The notes: generated by a model from the letters alone, not told the origin. A stretch of 64,000 nucleotides of DNA from Bacteroides acidifaciens (GCF_024623065.1 NZ_JANJZR010000013.1:1-64000); one strand, 5' to 3'. Shown: positions 44,162-52,532, counted from the first letter of the stretch. Made by a program: numbers and translations.

Positions 44162-45229
44162 TTAAATTTCTGTTTTCTGATATACCATCTGCCACGAAAG
44201 AATCTTGATAACCGTTTTCACCCACTGTTTGTTCTTGTCGAGAAACAAGACCAGCGAGTAGTCGTCCTGACGATCGAGAAACTCCTGATCCTCCATATCC
44301 GTGTGATGTCCTTTGAGCATCGTGAAATAATCGATAAGCGGAATGGATGCCACCACTTCGTTCAAATCGTTGCGGACTATCAGCCTCGGTTGGCGGTCGG
44401 TAAGCAGGCGTGCCACCGTAAATTCGGCAAGTGCCGCACTATGCGTACTCTCCGCACGTGTCTGTTCCCGGATATCGGAATCGGAGTCGGGTGTAGTAGT
44501 AGCCGACCCTTGGCTTACCGCCCAAGGATGATAACAGATATTCTCGGTGCCAATCAGTCGGTTATCCCAACCCAAATGGGCATTGTCGTCGACAATCGTG
44601 AACGAGAACTCCGATATATCCACCAAGTCACCGCTTAGATGTTGCAAAAGGACATGGATATCGTTCGTATCTTTTATCAAAGGCACAGTGAAAATGTGTG
44701 TTCCTTCCGTTGTGGGAAATTCCTGCGCCTCAAGCCGTCCATAATAAAGGCGCTTGATGTCCTGTTTTACGTGGCGTGCCGTGCCGCAGGACGTCTCGGT
44801 AGAGGTCTCCCCCACCATCAGGTGACACTGCAAATCTTCCTTGGCAACAGCATCGTTCACTTTGAAAGTGGACGCATGTCCGTCGCCACACCAAGCCACA
44901 AGCGTGTAAGTGCCCGGTGCCACATCAACATCCATCATATATCCGGAACGACCGAGCACCTCCCCCGATTCGCGTTTCTGCCATACTACCTTGCCGGTAT
45001 TGTCGTCAACCAAATAGAGAGTAACGTCGTTGACCTCATAAGGAAACGCATCACCCTGCTTCATGTGATAGGTATACTCGAAACGTACCTTATAATAAGG
45101 GTCGCAATCACCCTCGTAGTCGTAGAGCAATTTATTGCACGATGTCAGCGTGACTGCCGATGTCAGCAACACTACCAGAAGCGCCTTTGTCGCGGTAACT
45201 ATGTCGGTTAATCGATTCACTGTTTTCAC
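44162..45229 (-). CDS. FimB/Mfa2-family fimbrial anchor lipoprotein
   Basis: 355 residues, lipobox LTSC (Cys31). The first domain has 'YYKVRFEYTYHMKQGDAFPY', 'DVTLYLVDDNTGKVVWQ', 'PGTYTLVAWCGDGHASTFKV', typical of the FimB/Mfa2 family, and the end 'WVKTVIKILSWQMVYQKTEI' is also typical. In Porphyromonas, Mfa2 anchors the Mfa1 fibre to the outer membrane and limits its length. It lies downstream of the major subunit after a 275-base gap with hairpins. Confidence 0.87.
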   Translation of the reverse strand: MKTVNRLTDIVTATKALLVVLLTSAVTLTSCNKLLYDYEGDCDPYYKVRFEYTYHMKQGDAFPYEVNDVTLYLVDDNTGKVVWQKRESGEVLGRSGYMMDVDVAPGTYTLVAWCGDGHASTFKVNDAVAKEDLQCHLMVGETSTETSCGTARHVKQDIKRLYYGRLEAQEFPTTEGTHIFTVPLIKDTNDIHVLLQHLSGDLVDISEFSFTIVDDNAHLGWDNRLIGTENICYHPWAVSQGSATTTPDSDSDIREQTRAESTHSAALAEFTVARLLTDRQPRLIVRNDLNEVVASIPLIDYFTMLKGHHTDMEDQEFLDRQDDYSLVLFLDKNKQWVKTVIKILSWQMVYQKTEI

Positions 45230-45267
45230 GATTGATTATGATATTATTATGATTTTTCCCAAAAAGT

Positions 45268-45285
45268 GTCTGCCCCTGTGCAGAC
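45268..45285 (-). terminator. small hairpin with T-run upstream of the anchor gene
   Basis: GTCTGC and GCAGAC pair around a 6-base loop; on the minus strand ACTTTTT follows. It lies about 40 bases before the anchor ATG. With the hairpin after the major subunit gene and a third one (GAAAACC 45332-45338 with GGTTTTC 45345-45351) it could reduce read-through. Confidence 0.45.
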
Positions 45286-45450
45286 ATATATAATGGCGGA
45301 CATTGCCCGCTCCTTGTTTCCTTGTTTAAAAGAAAACCATGTCCGGTTTTCTGTCTTTCAATTCTTCACGGCACTTCATTTTCTTTAACCGGCAATGCCG
45401 AAAAACCGGTTCTCACCATCCGAACGAAACGGAAATAAACAATAATGAAG

Positions 45451-45495
45451 AAAGACAGGCACCTCTGACGCAAGCGCCTAAAGACGCCTGTCTTT
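45451..45495 (-). terminator. hairpin after the major fimbrial subunit gene
   Basis: AAAGACAGGC (45451-45460) and GCCTGTCTTT (45486-45495) pair over 10 bases, 10 bases after the stop of the major subunit; the minus strand continues TTTCTTC. A partial terminator here would give more major subunit than anchor and tip proteins. Confidence 0.6.
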
Positions 45496-45504
45496 GTTAT
45501 AAAA

Positions 45505-47340
45505 TTACAGTTCTACACTCTGATCAACAATTTTCCAAGAAAGGATATTGATAGTAGCATCCAAGTAGTATTTCTGTTCAGGAATTTCTGGGATAATTTC
45601 TTCATTAGGATCGAATACACCTGTACCGATGTTTTCAATCTTATTCAGTGTAATCCGATACCAGTGGTTACGAACTACACCGTAACTACCTTCGATAATA
45701 ACTTTCGTGTTTTCACCTTCAGTACCAAAGCCTGCCAAGTGTTCGATAGGAATGTTGTAGTACATCATACCTTTGGTGAATGCTTCGTCAGACAACAGCA
45801 GAGTTTCATCCAATGAATATCCGTCAAGAGCATCTTGAAGTGCCTTAATAACAGCTGCTGCATCAGTATATGCAGTGGAAACTCCCTCTTCTATATGGTA
45901 ATATGTACCTGAGATTGTTGCTTTTTCGTTTGCAACCACTTTAATCATACCTTTATTGTCACCTTCTGTTACTCTTTTAAGATCCAACCAAGAAGGAAGT
46001 TCGGTAGCCTGTATGTACTTACCTTCATTTTCCGAATCCGCAACGTAGATATTGATTGGCTTGGATTTGTTAATAGCATTGATCACATACTTCTTATAAT
46101 CATCTTTTTTGAACAGCAAACCGTTGTGGCGGATAAGATCAAGTTCATTTCCATCTTTGTCGCAAAGCATTGCTCCAAGAAGAACTGAAGTTGCTTTTGC
46201 AGGATCTATTTTACCGTTTTTTGTAATGTTAGCAACTATATTGGTGTTTTCATTACAGTAAGCATAACCATTATTATCTTTATTGCCGTCTACTGTATTC
46301 TTGAGATTTCCAAAAGTCGTATAATTCAAAGTCTTATTCTCCCCTTCAGTAACGATGGTTTTGTCATAAACAGTTGATTGTGCCCAGAAGCAACGGTAAT
46401 CACCACTGTTATCCCAACTTGCAAACGGAGCAGTTTCCTTCCAACTATCTTTCAGTTGTTTTGACAGGTATGAATCTTTTGTTGTAGCGCTCAATCCCCA
46501 ATTGGAAAATTTCACATAGACTTCAGTTACACCCTCGTTTGGGTCAACCTGTCCATTTTCATTACCTGCAATAGTTACATTATTAAGTTTATAAAGTTTT
46601 TTGCCATCCTTGTCTGTTCCAACAGATGTCAAATTCTCACTAGTCTCAACTTGTACTTTTGCAGCAAGACGCTCTACGTAAACCTGTACAGCTCCACTTT
46701 CTGCTGCTTCAATTGGTTCAGGTTTGAATTGTGTAGACAGTATTTTGGTAGCATAATAAAAATTATTATTATGTTTTGTTTCATCGGTACCAAAATAGCT
46801 TGAGGTACTCATTACAAAACAATCAACAGTAGATGGGTCTTTACCTTCAACAGTTTCTGTATATGTATTGTACCATTGTTTCAAAGATTGAGAAGTAGCT
46901 TCTATAGTAGGTTGTGCAGTAAATCCTTCCGCATTAATTACTGTCAACAGGTATTCCGGATAATTCTTCTCTGTTACACCACGGAGTACTATCACCGTAT
47001 TTCCCTTAAATTCTACATTGTTTCCAGTGGACCCATGGTCTCCGTTATCATTACCACCGTTCCATACACTTGCTTTTCCAACAAATACTCCTTGAGCATC
47101 AAAGAAGAAGAACTGTGCATCCTTCACTGTGTGTTCTGATGCAATACCGTTTTCATAACCACCATCTGTAGCACGTGTCATTGCGCTTGCATCCTGCAGA
47201 CGGACGTTCAAATAAGCTTCACCGTTGGCAACACCTGGTAATGTTGTATTGTCTACCTCGGGAGCAATCTCATCATTTGAGCAAGCTGCCATCAGGGCGA
47301 TTGCTGCAAACCCTAAGAAATAGTTACTAATTTTCTTCAT
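45505..47340 (-). CDS. Mfa1-family major fimbrial subunit
   Basis: 611 residues, lipobox MAAC (Cys20). Arg56 in ASAMTRATDGG fits the Arg-directed cleavage that removes the N-terminal pro-strand of Bacteroidales type V pilins. Two beta domains follow ('AQFFFFDAQGVFVGKASVW', 'VQVYVERLAAKVQVETSEN'), and the C-terminus 'YYLDATINILSWKIVDQSVE' is the fimbrillin C-terminal strand. It should polymerise into the fibre shaft. The gene is directly downstream of the two outer-membrane-type genes and upstream of the anchor. Confidence 0.88.
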   Translation of the reverse strand: MKKISNYFLGFAAIALMAACSNDEIAPEVDNTTLPGVANGEAYLNVRLQDASAMTRATDGGYENGIASEHTVKDAQFFFFDAQGVFVGKASVWNGGNDNGDHGSTGNNVEFKGNTVIVLRGVTEKNYPEYLLTVINAEGFTAQPTIEATSQSLKQWYNTYTETVEGKDPSTVDCFVMSTSSYFGTDETKHNNNFYYATKILSTQFKPEPIEAAESGAVQVYVERLAAKVQVETSENLTSVGTDKDGKKLYKLNNVTIAGNENGQVDPNEGVTEVYVKFSNWGLSATTKDSYLSKQLKDSWKETAPFASWDNSGDYRCFWAQSTVYDKTIVTEGENKTLNYTTFGNLKNTVDGNKDNNGYAYCNENTNIVANITKNGKIDPAKATSVLLGAMLCDKDGNELDLIRHNGLLFKKDDYKKYVINAINKSKPINIYVADSENEGKYIQATELPSWLDLKRVTEGDNKGMIKVVANEKATISGTYYHIEEGVSTAYTDAAAVIKALQDALDGYSLDETLLLSDEAFTKGMMYYNIPIEHLAGFGTEGENTKVIIEGSYGVVRNHWYRITLNKIENIGTGVFDPNEEIIPEIPEQKYYLDATINILSWKIVDQSVEL

Positions 47341-47415
47341 GTTTTTTTTAATGTTTAGATGAATTACTATTGTTTTCTTTTCCCATTATTATTTTTTCCC
47401 TGTCTTTTTCCATTA

Positions 47416-48882
47416 TTATTTTTCTGTAGGCTGTATCAGGTATTTCACTGTCGGTTTCGCACGATGTTTCTTCAACAGTTCGAGTTGGCTGATTGCCACA
47501 TCAAGTCCCTGTTCGGCAGCAGTGGTCATATACATCTGCGCACGTTCGAAGTCACCGTTGCGAGCCGCCAGCACTCCGCGGGTATAAATAGCCTCCACCG
47601 AATCGCCGGAACGAGCCACATATCGGGCAGCCTCAACGAGATTGTTGCGCTTCATCATGATATTGGCGGCATTAAGGTTGGCTTCGTTGTTGTACGGGTA
47701 TATCTCGACGGCTTTCATATAAGTAGCCTCATACTCCGGACTGTCCGGAGAATACGTTGCCGCTATGCGCGAGAAATCTACGGGACGGAGACGCTCGGGA
47801 GTTGTCCGGAAGACACGTTTCAGTTCGTCGATGTCGGCAAATGTACGTATGGAATATGTCACCTTATAATCCGAATGACGCAGCCACGGATAAACGGTCT
47901 TCAATATTACCGAATACTCTTCAGGGAAACGCCGTTTGATGGTAAGGTCTTTGGCATCCGGGTCCATATCGCTACGTGCAATATCGAGTATTTCAGTACG
48001 ATGTTCCAAACGGCACGTATCCAGCCATTCGATAAGCCCCTGCCAGTCTTCCGGTTCGAAGTCGGTGTGCATTATCGACTGGTCGAAGTTGTAATGGCTC
48101 CGCACATACTCTTTCAATGTGGCGGTACGCCCCATGGCAAGTTCGATGTTATGTTTATAAGTTCCCTCGGGAGAGGCGAATCCTTTTATGCTGACCGATG
48201 TAATGGTGGCATCAGGATCGTTTTTCACTTTGTCGATGGACGCTATGATTTTGCCAATCTCTTTCGGATTGTTCATGTAGTCGGGCTTCAATTCGGTGCG
48301 GTCGACAACGAAAGTCACAAAAGCACGTCCCTCAGCAGACATCACCACCAGGCTATCGCCCACAATATTCACATAACGGAAATCGGGATGAAACGGTTCG
48401 ATCACGTAATTGAGTTCGGCAACCGGCGTGTCTCCCGCGTCTTCTATCGGGTCGCAACAAGTCTGCGTCTCTTCACGCATCACCACCAAACAACGCTGCA
48501 TCCACGGCTGAAAACGGACTGTCTCGCGAAACGCCACCAGTTCGTCCGAACCGGCACGGACAAGTTTCTCGCCCGGCATAATATCCTTATTGCGCAGATG
48601 TGCATAATAACTGTTCTTTCCGGCAACGGTGATGGCCGGCAACCGGAGACTGTCGGCACTACCGATGGCACGAATGACAGGTGTGAACACCACTTCACGG
48701 TCAAGTCCCGGCTTGATATGACGGGCATCGACATCGAAATGAATCAGGAGCTGCCCTTCACCACGACTGATATTAATCTTTGAGACCTTGAACAATCTGC
48801 CGGAATGTGCCGATGCCGTCCCGACACATAACATCATCACAACAGCACAAACAATGCTATTTTTTAACATATTTACCTTCAT
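47416..48882 (-). CDS. DUF3868-like periplasmic/outer-membrane protein with OmpA-like domain
   Basis: 488 residues from MKVNMLKNS; the start at 48909 would overlap the previous gene. A signal peptide ends near ASAHS. The middle part ('FVTFVVDRTELKPDYMNNP', 'VSIKGFASPEGTYKHNIELA', 'MGRTATLKEYV') is like the OmpA C-terminal peptidoglycan-binding fold, and the last ~120 residues have TPR-like helices ('NLNAANIMMKRNNLVEAARY'). DUF3868 proteins go together with DUF3575 proteins and Mfa-type fimbriae, so a role in assembly or cell-wall attachment is likely. Confidence 0.8.
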   Translation of the reverse strand: MKVNMLKNSIVCAVVMMLCVGTASAHSGRLFKVSKINISRGEGQLLIHFDVDARHIKPGLDREVVFTPVIRAIGSADSLRLPAITVAGKNSYYAHLRNKDIMPGEKLVRAGSDELVAFRETVRFQPWMQRCLVVMREETQTCCDPIEDAGDTPVAELNYVIEPFHPDFRYVNIVGDSLVVMSAEGRAFVTFVVDRTELKPDYMNNPKEIGKIIASIDKVKNDPDATITSVSIKGFASPEGTYKHNIELAMGRTATLKEYVRSHYNFDQSIMHTDFEPEDWQGLIEWLDTCRLEHRTEILDIARSDMDPDAKDLTIKRRFPEEYSVILKTVYPWLRHSDYKVTYSIRTFADIDELKRVFRTTPERLRPVDFSRIAATYSPDSPEYEATYMKAVEIYPYNNEANLNAANIMMKRNNLVEAARYVARSGDSVEAIYTRGVLAARNGDFERAQMYMTTAAEQGLDVAISQLELLKKHRAKPTVKYLIQPTEK

Positions 48883-48898
48883 AGTGTGGTGCATTTTA

Positions 48899-49474
48899 TC
48901 AGAAAACATAGATTAAGTTGACTGCCGCTTTCGTTGGCCCTACGTAATTGTGGCTCTTGCCCGACTCCACTTTCTGACCGCATCCGGCACAATTAAACCG
49001 GTCGTAACGGGTATATGTCCATCCGAAGCCGATTTCCGCTTCGATGTTCCACCGGCGGTTCAACACCCAGTCGTAACCGTATGCAATGCCCGCTCCGACA
49101 AACCATCCTTGATAGCGCGAATCTTTCAATTTGCCGAAATCAGTACCCAGCATTTTGAAATCCATATCCAAATGACCTATATTATATTGACCACCCAGCA
49201 AATGTGCTCCAAAGAAATGTCCTGCAAAAGGACGGCAAATCCAACGGCGCAATTCAGGTTGCAACACATAATTGCGCCACTGCTTTCTCCATAGATTAAA
49301 GATACCCGACACTTCCGCAGTCCAAAGTGGGGCAAGACGAGTCTCGATCGCAACATTCGCATTTGCTGTTGCATCGTATAACAAGTTCGTTTTAATTACC
49401 GTTTTTTGCGCATTTGCTTCCGCCATAAACAGACAAACGAACATGAACAAACCTATAAACTTTTTTATTTTCAT
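48899..49474 (-). CDS. DUF3575-family outer membrane protein
   Basis: 191 residues from MKIKKFIGLFMF with a signal peptide ending EANAQ. Beta-barrel-like pattern: 'KTVIKTNLLYDATANANVAI', 'FFGAHLLGGQYNIG', 'GIAYGYDWVLNRRWNIEAEI', ending in Phe after 'AAVNLIYVF' as outer-membrane proteins do. First gene of the fimbrial operon; partner of the DUF3868 protein. Confidence 0.82.
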   Translation of the reverse strand: MKIKKFIGLFMFVCLFMAEANAQKTVIKTNLLYDATANANVAIETRLAPLWTAEVSGIFNLWRKQWRNYVLQPELRRWICRPFAGHFFGAHLLGGQYNIGHLDMDFKMLGTDFGKLKDSRYQGWFVGAGIAYGYDWVLNRRWNIEAEIGFGWTYTRYDRFNCAGCGQKVESGKSHNYVGPTKAAVNLIYVF

Positions 49475-49770
49475 TCCCCTGTTGCTTTTTAGAAACTTAC
49501 AACATCCTAACACATACAATAAAACTTTTTTCCGAATCCAAATACTGTTTTATGAATCCTCTTTGTTTCCATTACAAATATAATTTCGTTGCAAATATAC
49601 GGCATTTAAAAAAAAAGTATACTTACATTAACATTCATTAAACTGCATTTATCTGTTTTTTAATTGTTTAAAGTATTATAAAATCAAAAAAATCAAAAAT
49701 AAAAAAGAAAGATTAAAGAGATATATCAAGAAAAAATAGCATTTTTGTATTTAAAAATAAAGATTCGATT
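49475..49770. other. divergent promoter region of the fimbrial operon and nadK
   Basis: 296 AT-rich bases. The fimbrial-side promoter candidates are at 49575-49599. For nadK only an ATTTTTG word near 49741-49747 is seen. No inverted repeats that would suggest an invertible promoter were found. Confidence 0.6.
49575..49599 (-). promoter_or_regulatory. two candidate -7 elements of the fimbrial operon
   Basis: CAAATATA occurs at 49575-49582 and 49592-49599, which is TATATTTG (TAnnTTTG) on the minus strand, 17 bases apart. Both lack a clear -33 TTTG. Two overlapping starts are possible. Confidence 0.45.
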
Positions 49771-50640
49771 ATGAAATTTGCAATTTTCGGGAATACGTAT
49801 CAAGTTAAAAAATCCTTTCATGCCGCCAATTTATTCAGACTACTGAAAAAACGGGGAACGGAAGTCTGCGTATGCAGGGAGTTCTACCAATTCCTGATTT
49901 CAGAGCATATGGAAATCGAAGCCGACCAATTGTTTGACGGCGATGATTTCACAGCCGACATGGTAATCAGTATCGGCGGGGATGGCACTTTCCTGAAAGC
50001 TGCCCGCCGGGTAGGCAGAAAGGGGATTCCTATCCTTGGCATCAATACGGGACGTTTGGGCTTTCTTGCCGATATTTCTCCCGAAGAGATGGAAGAGACA
50101 TTCAACGAGATTCAAGCCGGAAGATACAATGTTGAAGAACGCAGCGTGCTTCAACTTATCTGTAACGGCACCCACCTGCAAGCATCTCCGTATGCTCTAA
50201 ATGAAATAGCCGTACTCAAACGGGACAGTTCTTCAATGATCAGTATCCGTACTGCCATCAACGGTGCATTCTTGAATACTTACCAGGCCGACGGATTAGT
50301 GATTGCTACTCCAACCGGTTCAACAGCTTATTCGCTAAGTGTGGGCGGGCCGATTATGGTTCCTCATGCCAACACCATCGTCATTACTCCCGTAGCTCCG
50401 CACAGCCTTAATGTTCGCCCTATCGTCATACGTGACGATTGGGAAATCACGTTGGATGTGGAAAGCCGCAGCCATAACTTCCTGGTCGCTATCGACGGCA
50501 ACAGTGAAACCTGCAAGGAAACGACGCAACTCACTATTCGCCGTGCCGACTACAGCGTAAAAGTGGTGAAACGCTTTAATCACATCTTTTTCGATACACT
50601 TCGCAGTAAAATGATGTGGGGAGCGGACGGCAGAAGATAA
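49771..50640 (+). CDS. nadK: NAD kinase
   Basis: 289 residues. '[13 protein letters not shown]' holds the GGDG motif, '[14 protein letters not shown]', 'NEIAVLKRD', '[20 protein letters not shown]' and 'VGGPIMVP' are family motifs. Makes NADP from NAD and ATP. It is transcribed away from the fimbrial operon. Confidence 0.96.
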   Translation: MKFAIFGNTYQVKKSFHAANLFRLLKKRGTEVCVCREFYQFLISEHMEIEADQLFDGDDFTADMVISIGGDGTFLKAARRVGRKGIPILGINTGRLGFLADISPEEMEETFNEIQAGRYNVEERSVLQLICNGTHLQASPYALNEIAVLKRDSSSMISIRTAINGAFLNTYQADGLVIATPTGSTAYSLSVGGPIMVPHANTIVITPVAPHSLNVRPIVIRDDWEITLDVESRSHNFLVAIDGNSETCKETTQLTIRRADYSVKVVKRFNHIFFDTLRSKMMWGADGRR

Positions 50641-50684
50641 ACAGTCCTTTGGCTGAGGTCACTCCTGAATGCAAATTTCGTCAA

Positions 50685-50816
50685 GATTGATGAATCTGTA
50701 TACCCCGTGTGGTGGGCATATAGATTCAGTGCGGTGGATATATAGATCCATCGCGGTGGGCATATAGATCCATCACGGTGAGTATATATACCCACCAAGG
50801 TGGATACACAGCTCTA
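50685..50816. repeat. 22-bp tandem repeat array, six units
   Basis: Units begin at 50685, 50707, 50729, 50751, 50773 and 50795. The four middle ones share GGTG(G/A)(G/A)(C/T)ATATA followed by GATTCA, GATCCA or TACCCA. Each is nearly palindromic (TGGATATATAGATCCA), and the first unit is close to the reverse complement of the second. Confidence 0.8.
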
Positions 50817-50854
50817 CTGTCAAGTCTGAAAAGCTGAATGCACTGAAAGCACTC

Positions 50855-50894
50855 CCCCTGGCTACAGCCTATTCTCGCAGGGGTTGTTTTTTTT
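50855..50894 (+). terminator. intrinsic terminator of nadK
   Basis: CCCCTG (50855-50860) pairs with CAGGGG (50878-50883), followed by TTG and eight T. It lies about 215 bases after the nadK stop, so the repeat array would be in the nadK 3' UTR. Confidence 0.75.
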
Positions 50895-50901
50895 CGCCTT
50901 C

Positions 50902-50936
50902 ATCCGCTATCGCCTTCCAGCAAGGCGTTTGCGGAT
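50902..50936. repeat. nested hairpin
   Basis: ATCCGC/GCGGAT outside and CGCCTT/AAGGCG inside with a 5-base loop. Role unknown; it could be a second terminator for either side. Confidence 0.5.
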
Positions 50937-50954
50937 AAGACTGAAACGACTGAA

Positions 50955-50980
50955 ACCGGATTATAGCATAAGAATCCGGT
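50955..50980 (-). terminator. hairpin after the coiled-coil gene
   Basis: ACCGGATT and AATCCGGT pair over 8 bases with a 10-base loop, 14 bases after the stop of the minus-strand gene. Only TTTCAG follows, so termination is likely weak. Confidence 0.5.
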
Positions 50981-50993
50981 AAGAAAGTCTTGG

Positions 50994-51866
50994 CTAATTC
51001 AATATAAACGACTGCGAGCCTATCAGATTGCCGTCTTCGAAGATATCAACCCGATAGTTTCCGGCATATAAGAACTCTTCCACATCCCAAAACACATTAA
51101 CGTTCTGTTCTTCTCCGGTGTACTCAATATACTTTTTGATAGAATAGGCCAGTGTACGATTCTCATAAGGGAAAGTATTGGACGCACTCTTAGTCAACAC
51201 ATCGTTGTCCGGCTTAGTGATACGTATGTATAGGGTACGCTCACCGTTTTCAGCAGTGATATTCTTTACCACCGTAAAGCTGATGGCCAGTTTCACCACA
51301 TCTTTCACCTTCTTAGCTACTTTGCCACGTTTGTTGCGGGGGTCGATACGGATATTGGTGGCGTCAAGCTGGGCGGCCAATGTCACCTTCTTATCCAAGT
51401 TCTTCTTTTCTTCAGAAAGATTACTGATTTGTTGAGAAGCCTTATTATACTTCTCGGTCACATCAGCAATAACCTGTTTCTGCCGTTCGGTCAGTTTATT
51501 CAATGAATCAATCTGGTTGATATACCCGATCATTACCTTACGCAGGGTAGCCAGTTCTTTCTTCAAACGGCGGATTTCCGTAGCGTTCGAGCTTTTCACC
51601 GTACGGAGTTCTTCCAACAAACGCTGTGTTTTCAGTTGCTCCTGTTCCAACAAATGAGACAAAGAATCATTGGATATGGTCATCTTCAACTCATCATATT
51701 GTTGTGCGAAACGGGTGTATTCGTTTTCCAAATCTTCCTTATCTAATTGAAACTCCTGCACTAACTCACGGTTAGCTTGTTTCTCGGTAAACAATAAATA
51801 GGTAACACCAATAATAGCTATCACCAAGATAGTCACGGCCGCAATAAGAAGGCTTTTTTTACTCAT
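50994..51866 (-). CDS. membrane-anchored coiled-coil protein
   Basis: 290 residues from MSKKSLLIAAV; the frame extends to 51914 but those residues are not protein-like. One N-terminal membrane helix ('SLLIAAVTILVIAIIGVTYL'), a coiled coil at about 30-165 with heptads rich in Glu, Lys, Leu and Gln, and a C-terminal beta-rich domain ('RTLYIRITKPDNDVLTKSAS', 'NVFWDVEEFLYAGNYRVDI'). Most of it should be in the periplasm. Family not recognised with certainty; similar proteins in Bacteroides are annotated as hypothetical. Confidence 0.82.
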   Translation of the reverse strand: MSKKSLLIAAVTILVIAIIGVTYLLFTEKQANRELVQEFQLDKEDLENEYTRFAQQYDELKMTISNDSLSHLLEQEQLKTQRLLEELRTVKSSNATEIRRLKKELATLRKVMIGYINQIDSLNKLTERQKQVIADVTEKYNKASQQISNLSEEKKNLDKKVTLAAQLDATNIRIDPRNKRGKVAKKVKDVVKLAISFTVVKNITAENGERTLYIRITKPDNDVLTKSASNTFPYENRTLAYSIKKYIEYTGEEQNVNVFWDVEEFLYAGNYRVDIFEDGNLIGSQSFILN

Positions 51867-52041
51867 AGTTTCAGTTGTGAATTGATAACGTGCGCAAAAG
51901 TAATCATTTCGCAACAGAAGTCAAGCAGAAATACAGAGAGTTTTTTATCCCCCGCTGCTAATCCATATAATTTTAACTTATTTGCTTGCTAATTTATTCA
52001 AATTGGCAAAAGCAAAGCACTCAAACACCTTTTTTCGCCAA

Positions 52042-52212
52042 GATGCCAATTAAACTTATCTTATTGCCTACTATTATTAACTCCACTGCCTATTTTTACT
52101 TCGTTTAACTATAGTTACTCTTGCGTATGACTATAGTTATACGCAAGGGAGACTATAGTTATTTTTGCGTATAACTATAGTGAAACGAAGTAATAGTAGC
52201 GAACGAAGTAAA
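52042..52212. repeat. 22-bp periodic array, about seven units
   Basis: ACTATAGT occurs at 52108, 52130, 52152 and 52174, exactly 22 bases apart each time; TGCCTA occurs at 52065 and 52087, also 22 apart. Spacers alternate in direction (CTTGCGTAT, then ATACGCAAG, then TTTTTGCGTAT), and the whole array is roughly palindromic, with TTACTTCGTTT on the left mirrored by GAAACGAAGTAA on the right and TTGCCTA by TAGGCAA. Confidence 0.75.
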
Positions 52213-52355
52213 TCCGAATAGGCAAGCAGCTATAAAAAAATGGCTAAATAAACAATTCTCCATAACAGTGCACTCTCACTATAGCTACATTCGGTTTATA
52301 ACCGTACCTCAAACAGCTTCCTTTGCCCAAACTTTTCATCCTACCTATTATATTA

Positions 52356-52404
52356 ACGTCAGTTCGATATAAGTTCGCCCGCATGGCTTATATCAAACTG
52401 ACGT
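52356..52404. repeat. 18-bp imperfect inverted repeat upstream of mdh
   Basis: ACGTCAGTTCGATATAAG (52356-52373) and CTTATATCAAACTGACGT (52387-52404) are reverse complements with one mismatch, 13 bases apart. It lies about 70 bases before the mdh -7 element. It may be a dispersed REP-like element or an operator. Confidence 0.65.
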
Positions 52405-52475
52405 CATATTATTAGGAAGTTTGACCTTTAACTAAAATTATTACGGAAAAATTTCTTTAATCAGGATTATCGTTG

Positions 52476-52483
52476 TAATTTTG
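52476..52483 (+). promoter_or_regulatory. -7 promoter element of mdh
   Basis: TAATTTTG, exact TAnnTTTG match, 49 bases before the ATG. Confidence 0.55.
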
Positions 52484-52532
52484 TCGCGCTAAAAGATAAA
52501 ACAAATTATCAACTTTTTAAATATATAGTATT

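Larger units (their letters stand above)
50641..50993. other. 353-bp intergenic region after nadK
   Basis: Contains a 22-bp periodic array (50685-50816), the nadK terminator, a nested hairpin and a third hairpin next to the convergent coiled-coil gene. No gene is seen. Confidence 0.7.
51867..52532. other. 666-bp intergenic region upstream of mdh
   Basis: Holds a 22-bp periodic array (52042-52212), an 18-bp inverted repeat (52356-52404) and the mdh promoter. No gene is supported; the divergent neighbour starts at 51866. Confidence 0.7.

Noticed and set aside
47359..48783. Long open frame on the plus strand opposite the DUF3868 gene (474 codons)
   Set aside because: Rich in His, Arg and Phe as usual for antisense frames; the minus-strand gene has a signal peptide and OmpA-like motifs.
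39084..49474. Phase-variable promoter of the fimbrial operon
   Set aside because: No inverted repeats were found by eye around the candidate promoter at 49575-49599; the inverted repeats at 38497/39035 are at the other end of the operon.
50685..50816. Reading of the 22-bp repeats after nadK as a CRISPR array
   Set aside because: Units follow each other without spacers, are too short and vary; no cas genes nearby.
52042..52212. Reading of the array upstream of mdh as a CRISPR array or as phage attachment site
   Set aside because: The 22-bp step leaves no unique spacers, and no integrase or phage gene is present.
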